From Pelecanus crispus (Eukaryota > Chordata > Aves > Pelecaniformes > Pelecanidae): 64,000 nt of DNA. Below are positions 58,501 through 64,000 of the stretch, in pieces. Numbering within the stretch: position 1 is the stretch's first letter; each line of letters opens with the position of its first letter. The stretch is taken from the NCBI RefSeq assembly GCF_030463565.1, contig NC_134649.1, positions 37,969,044-38,033,043 of the forward strand. The letters are read 5' to 3'. The notes below the pieces were generated by a model. It was given only the letters and a program-made list of their open reading frames with translations. It was not told where the DNA came from and did not search any database. Both the position numbers and the translations under genes were made by a program.

Positions 58501-59624
58501 CTGCTGAATGGTTCTCAATGCCATACTTCCCTATACATGCCTTGCTTGCCCCTTCCTCTCCTCTCTTAGTCATAAACTTGTCATCTACACTGAGGACACA
58601 CAGCATACCACATCACATTAAGAGTGTGCCATTCATTCACAGTTTTATACTTCTCAATTTCCAGCAAGATGATCAGGCTATATTATCCAATTTCCCAAAT
58701 TTACATAACATAACCACATTTTAAACTTTTTTTTTGTTCCAAAAATAAAATGTAATAAACGAACACCAGATACAAATGCACTGCTGGCATCTGAAGCCAC
58801 GTAGCAGGATAGATTTCTGCACTTGACAAATCCCCACTACGTAACATACCATTGCTCTGCAACCATCTCATTATTTAAGTAAGTCTACACATTATTTAAG
58901 TCTACACAAGCCCACACACACTTCAGAAGGATATTTGCAGTTCCCACAGTGGGTTTTCCAAAATGCACCCTAACCCAACATACCCTTCAGCCCCAAAGAA
59001 CAGCTCTGAAATGAAGTGACATAGTTGAGATCTTAAGTTCTTGGCTAGTTTGCCATACTGCAGTATGAATAGGTTGAGAGTACCAAATCTAACCTTGTCT
59101 TATAGGCCAACAAATATTTCAGTTGCTGTTGTGTACCACAACCACTTGTTGGCTAAGCCCTCCTATGGTAACTCTCCTAAAGAGGATCACTTTATACTTT
59201 GCACTCCTGGAACATAACTATGACTTGTATGCTCTACAGAATTTTTTGTTTCTGTATGCCAGGGACTAGCTTTAATATAGCTTACATGGGAGACTCCAGT
59301 GCACCATGATTACTAGGTCTAGGCTACACAAATTAAGTGTACATACAATGCAATGGACCAGCTTGCAGAGCTACAAGACAACCACTAAGGTAATCATTTT
59401 GTCCTCAAATCCAGCACTGTCCCATTAGCCTAAAGGAAAGGATTTTCAAATTAATTTCTGCATGGGCTATGTATGTGCTTTCAGTATGTTAACAATGCTG
59501 CAATTATGCCATCTGATATATCATACCAACAATTATTTGTAAACTGTTTTCACTTGATGGCCACTCAAGGTCCATGCAGTCATTGAGATCATGCCTAAGT
59601 GCTATACTCATGCTCCCAGCATAC
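55514..59624. other. non-genic stretch with a near-tandem duplication
   Basis: ATTATTTAAGTAAGTCTACAC (58870-58890) is followed directly by ATTATTTAAGTCTACAC (58891-58907), the same unit lacking TAAG. A-run at about 56197-56209 and T-run at about 58725-58734. A 123-residue plus frame (57760-58131) has no domain or splice support. Confidence 0.45.
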
Positions 59625-59703
59625 CTACAGGGAAAGGCAGCTCTCCTTCTGATGCTGTGCTTGTAGTCTGCACGTTGTTCAAACTCCCTGAAGCAAAAAC
59701 TGA
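59625..59703 (-). other. candidate internal exon, minus strand, 79 nt
   Basis: A pyrimidine-containing acceptor (GGCATTTTCCATGCAG) and a good donor (CCTGTAG|GTATGCTG) bound 79 nt. In the first frame it is fully open (SVFASGSLNNVQTTSTASEG, then ELPFPV) with one base left over. The second frame is also open, so coding is not established. I do not recognise the peptide. The residual phase would fit the two-base start of the exon at 49579. Confidence 0.25.
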
Positions 59704-60155
59704 CTGCATGGAAAATGCCTAGTGCACAACAGGAGCAACTGTGAAAAAGTAATGGAACTAATAAGGACGTCAAATTATTTATACAAATACATGCAATGTA
59801 GTTGGAAGCCTGGGAATATAGCCTCTTGTCACAATTCAACAACAGAAAACTTACAGGCAGCTCAGCATGAAATATCCAAGACCATTCAAAACAAAGACAG
59901 AACAGTGTCTTAAAATCACAATTATTGTCACCGGACCTTTAAGAAAGAACCATGCAGACATTGATACAATAAGTAAAATTTGGGACAGTCTGTGAAGACT
60001 GTTGTACAGGACAGACTTTCACACGTTTTACTGTGGTGGTGGCCCTTGCTGATTAAATCCTCAAATCAAGAGGGACAAAAATCACGAAAATGTCCCAAAG
60101 GCTAGATATGTAGAAATAGATCAAGGAGTCACTAAGCTTATGAGCTTCCATCATT
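59704..60155. other. non-genic stretch, nothing recognised
   Basis: AT-rich unique sequence between two exon candidates. Confidence 0.45.
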
Positions 60156-60279
60156 TTAGAACCCGTAGAATATCACGTTGGCATTAAATTTATATCCAAT
60201 GAGGGAGTTTGCAGGCCAGAGCCACTCAGCAGCAGGCCAGAAGATACTTTTGATTAGGTTTTTGTCAGTATCCCAGTAC
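60156..60279 (-). other. possible terminal exon with aromatic-rich frame (weak)
   Basis: Minus-strand acceptor GTTTATTTACTGTTTTATAG leads into an open frame of about 41 codons that ends at 60156. It includes IFWPAAEWLWPANSLIGYKF, a mildly hydrophobic, aromatic stretch that could be membrane-associated. Pyrimidine content of the tract is good, but there is no matching polyadenylation evidence and no family recognised. Confidence 0.2.
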
Positions 60280-60769
60280 CTATAAAACAGTAAATAAACA
60301 AAACTAACAATGCTCATGCTCTGTGCACTAAGGTGAGCAGAAACAACTGAAAACACGTTCTGAACTCAACACAAGGGACTAAAATTTCGTCAGCCCCTAG
60401 TGAAAAGACAACAACAAAACCAGTACCAATACACAATCTCTGCTGCAGCAGCCTTTCAGAAATGCATACAATGCGGAAAAAGTTCAGGTTCGCAGATCTG
60501 ACACAGAATCAAAAGCAATTCATTACAAAGCAGCTTCAAATCAAACTGCTAGATCCGCAGGCCTGTCTGTAATCCTCCCATCTTGCCTGCAACTCTTGAT
60601 GTGGAGTAGGCACCACAGAAGCCAGTTAAGCTGGACCAACTCCGCTGATGTATCCCAGGCATCTGCTGCTCAGTGCTGGTCCAGAGTTTAAGTTTGGCGA
60701 TATTCATCTTCCCCTGGGCTGCCTTTATAAAGCAATCCTGAACAATGGGACTTCAGAATAAAGAATAAA
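60280..60769. other. non-genic stretch, nothing recognised
   Basis: A minus-strand acceptor-like site near 60507 opens one frame, but no good donor follows. Nothing else is visible. Confidence 0.45.
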
Positions 60770-61200
60770 ACATTTAATTTTTTTTTCAAACTTCTAGGCA
60801 AGGGCCTTTAATGCGATTAGAAGGGGGAGGGGGATTGGATAGCAGCTTTTTCTTTTTTATGTTATGTATATTGTGTGTAAACAAATATGCAATTTGCTTT
60901 AAAAAGATAAGGTGATTAAATTTTTATCGGGCTTGTACTCTGTTGTCACCACAACAAAGAGAATTAGGAGGAGGAAAGAAAGGCCTTTTTATTTGAATTA
61001 TGCTCTTACCAGAGGTTCTCTACAGCACAGCTGTAAAGCCACTCAATGTTCTCCAAACAGGCCCTTTGATTGCATTTTATTCAACTTGTTTGTATTTGGA
61101 GCAATCGAAAGGAAAAGAACGCTCCACATTTTGATGTCTTAATGTTCCTTAATACCTTCTTTAATTTATATTAAGCTTCTTAACTAGGGTGATGAATTCT
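60770..61200. promoter_or_regulatory. enhancer-like block (putative CNE)
   Basis: CCTTTAATGCGATTAGAAGG (60806-60825), GATTAAATTTTTATCGGGC (60913-60931), AAACAGGCCCTTTGATTGC (61054-61072, TCF/LEF-like) and GGAGCAATCGAAAGG (61097-61111) are unique, CpG-retaining words. A possible microexon lies inside. Confidence 0.33.
61010..61030 (-). other. possible 21-nt microexon (weak)
   Basis: Minus strand: acceptor GAGTGGCTTTACAG, 21 nt, donor CCTCTG|GTAAGAGCA. The length is in frame; one reading is LCCREPL. It sits within an apparently constrained block, so any conservation could have either cause. Confidence 0.15.
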
Positions 61201-63179
61201 TCAAAAACAATAAAGACCTAGTGCAGAAATCTTTCACACACTATGAAAATTGAAATTATAATGTATTCATGGCTTTTTTTTGTTACAAAAAACATTATTT
61301 AGAAGAAAGATTTAAAGCATATTAAAAAAATCCTGAAGTTGTGTGAAAATTACTTGATCCACAGAAATAGATGAAAGTTCAAACTAATTATTACAAGGGA
61401 AATAAAATGTTGTGGGAGGTGGAGGAGAAGAAACAGTATAAGGATGTTGGGTTACTATGAACTTTTCAGTCTTTTAATAACCTATAAATTCCTTCTCTAT
61501 GGCTTTCCACAAAAAAGGACTCTGGAAATCCGTATAATTTTTTTTTTTTTTTACCAAGACAAATTCAAATGTATGCCAGTTCTTCCTCCTTTATTATTCA
61601 TATATTTCTTCCCTAGAATGGCTCTTCAGGTTCCCGATTCCACAGCGTGCTTCCCTCCCGATGTCTTTCACAGTCTGCCAAGACCAACAGCACACACTGA
61701 AATTGGTGAAGATTGTAACAGAGCATGCAAACACCCACAGATGCAGCAGCTTCATGGGGCATATGTTCCTGGGTGAGGTTCCCAGATTGAAACACCATTC
61801 ACAGGTGGATCTCAGTCAAATGGGAGGCAGGCTGCATGGGAAAAGCAAGGGTCACGTAATAAAAAGTACAGAAGAGGCCACCCAAGGGACAAGACTGGAT
61901 GTGTTTGTTTTTGCAGGCACTGTATGTTTTCCAGTTATAGTTACAGGATGCTCAGTCTGGTTAAGCTTCAAACACTAATTATCTGGCCCATGTAACAAAA
62001 CTCATTCTCAACAATTCCAGTGTTCTTAAAAATACCTTCTGCAAAAAATGAACACAACTTTCCGTGAAAGTCCATTATGGTGCAAATCAGCCTTAGCCAG
62101 GAACATCTGAAAGAACGTATTCTTGCTTTGCTTCCCAATTTGTCTACTTTTTTTTTTTAAACTTAACAATTTTACATTCCAAAGCAACTTCTTTAGTTCT
62201 CAGCAATACATATGCATGTGCACATGTACAGCTACACACACCGCACCTTGCTCCCCCTTTTCCTCTGCAAAGGTCCAGAGAAGAAACCAGCAAGCCACGG
62301 CTGGCACTTCTTCTGTGAACACCAACACAGTGCCTAGAGCTGTGCTACACTGACTGGGTGCATGGGTATTACAGCAGTAGAGAAATGAGCTTCCTAAATG
62401 AATCCTGAACTACATCAAATACTTTGAAATATCCTTGAAATAACATATTTGAAAAAGAACATACATTTTCATCTAGAATGATTGTTGTTTTCTGTCAACA
62501 TCCACTGACTGCTCACCTACCTTCCCCAAGTCTCATTTTTAAGCAAACTCCAGGAAAGCTCTAATTAAAACCTCATGATAAAGCCTGCCACATTTACAAA
62601 ATATTTGTGAAAAAGCTTGCTTAGCTGTACCAGCAATCAACTGGCCACAATAATTAAAACAATTAAAAAAAATTCACATGCTGCATTTACCATAGAGTAA
62701 AACAATGCTGATCTTAATCTAATACACATGCACTCTGGGTGAAATGACACCTCCCCCTCCTGAACAGGGTCACTCCATACAAGCACAGAAGCATCAAAAC
62801 ATAAGAGTTTAAGAGCATATATGGATCACTACAGCAAAACTGAAAAACCTCTCTCAACAAGTACCAAGAAATTGCAGAGTGCGTCAAAGGCAGCACAAAA
62901 CAGCTTTACAAACCATGTCATCACCCTCTGCCATAGTATCATGTTTTCTTCACATCTGTCCTACAAACTAATTGCTGCTTTTGCAGGAAACAGTACAGAG
63001 AGACAAAGCAATGCTAAACCAGACAGTTATTCAAGCACAATAATTAGCTTCTAACAGGTAACACATACTGTATCCCACCTATTAAAACTTTCATCTGCAT
63101 TTTTTTAAGGGAGTAAGTACAAAATTTACATATCAAAACAGTATTTATGTATGTAACTAGTTAGAAATCTTAACTGTTG
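61201..63179. other. non-genic stretch with T-runs
   Basis: T-runs at about 61540-61553 and 62150-62158. Short frames have no recognised domain. No transposon or RNA gene is recognised. Confidence 0.5.
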
Positions 63180-64000
63180 TATCTATGAAAGCTTGTGCCT
63201 TTAAGCAGAAATGATTCATGAATTTTAATTTGTTTTAAATGTTGAAAAATTCCATCCAAGTAAATTGAGTCAACAAGCCAGCAAAGGATGAAGACATGTA
63301 TCTGGTTTCTATTTAAAAAATAACAAACTCAAGTCTATACATTTCTTAATCACCCACAAATCCTCTAGTAGTGAAAAAATACTTTGCAATAACTAAGTTT
63401 CCTGCATTTCTGTTAATTAAGACACTATGCTTTTCCCCATTCAGCACATGCTGGTTGAACACTATTGAGCCTTAACTGATTCTCTTTATATTATTTAACT
63501 ACTACTATTTTAAAATGTTCTTAAAGAAATAAATTAGCCTGTGATTTTGGAAATTGGGAAAGGGGGGAAAGATTTGCAGAATGGGACTCTTCCTGTAAGC
63601 TGCTTCAATAATATTAAAAAAATGCAAAGTCATCAGCCTACCCCCCAAATAAAAAATTTAAAATGAATATAAGCATTATTTTTAAAGGCATAGCTTATTT
63701 ATATTCCCCTTCTCAATATCAAGACTTTCAGTTCAATCTTTTCATGCTTTTTCTAAGTAAATCACAAAGACCGGCAATAAACCTTTAAATCCAAAGTTAG
63801 TATTTTCTAATAATTACTTTAGAGTACTTGGCCTCCAAATAAACAGCAACACTGACAAAGTCAAACACAGTCAAACAGCGATATGTTTATAAAGGCGCAG
63901 GCACACTAAGTCGGACTTTAAACGAGACAGCACAAGTTGCAGAGATACAGTGACACAGACCTAGCACATACTAAGAACTTAATACCTCTATCCGTGCCAC
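63180..64000. promoter_or_regulatory. AT-rich, possibly constrained end of window
   Basis: Unbroken unique AT-rich sequence with ATTCATGAATTTTAATTTG (63212-63230), TTCTGTTAATTAAGAC (63408-63423), TATTTTTAAAGGCATAGC (63676-63693) and TTTCTAATAATTACTTTAG (63805-63823). CAGTCAAACA is partly duplicated near 63867-63877. It may be a regulatory block cut by the window edge. Confidence 0.2.

Noticed and set aside
1..64000. tRNA, rRNA, snRNA and well-known conserved microRNA genes
   Set aside because: I looked for familiar cores (for example let-7, miR-9, miR-124, miR-137, U6 5' end) on the plus strand and saw none; a covariance-model scan would be needed to exclude less familiar RNAs.
1..64000. CRISPR arrays, phage or bacterial mobile systems
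   Set aside because: The composition, CR1 and LTR content are vertebrate; no regularly spaced repeats were seen.

Overview
The window looks like non-coding nuclear DNA from a bird. The evidence is repeat content: a CR1 LINE with avian-type 3' sequence at 40.85-41.65 kb, shorter and older CR1 pieces, and an ERVL-type solo LTR at 44.0-44.6 kb of a family common in birds. I see no bacterial-style gene organisation, no rRNA or tRNA gene, no CRISPR array and no complete protein-coding gene. The species and chromosome cannot be fixed from the sequence alone.

Layout. About 1-30 kb is nearly free of recognisable young transposons, with one short CR1 tail at 20.5 kb and three copies of an ancient amniote repeat tail at 5.6, 8.7 and 11.0 kb. 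Between these lie many AT-rich blocks with homeodomain (TAATTA), POU octamer and GATA-like sites. They read like the distal enhancers of a developmental gene desert or very large introns. A dense run of G-tracts sits at 18.06 kb. About 30-45 kb holds the repeats: a decayed CR1 on the minus strand (30.4 kb), then four or five CR1 segments of different ages and the solo LTR, all on the plus strand. About 45-64 kb is mostly unique sequence with two small CpG-dense patches (45.3 and 52.0 kb), a perfect 12-bp hairpin (48.1 kb) and more enhancer-like blocks.

Genes. The strongest coding candidate is on the minus strand at 49.58-49.40 kb: a good splice acceptor followed by an open, lysine-rich frame that I do not recognise. 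A possible first exon at 52.1 kb has a matching reading phase. Weaker splice-bounded exon candidates, mostly on the minus strand, lie at 25.7, 36.5, 55.5, 59.7 and 60.3 kb, with possible 12-21 nt microexons at 9.5, 19.2 and 61.0 kb. The plus-strand repeats at 34.8-44.6 kb would be antisense to a minus-strand transcript, which is the usual bias inside introns. A minus-strand gene spanning part of the window is therefore a reasonable hypothesis, but it is not shown. Calls of enhancer-like or CNE-like blocks are by eye, without any alignment.
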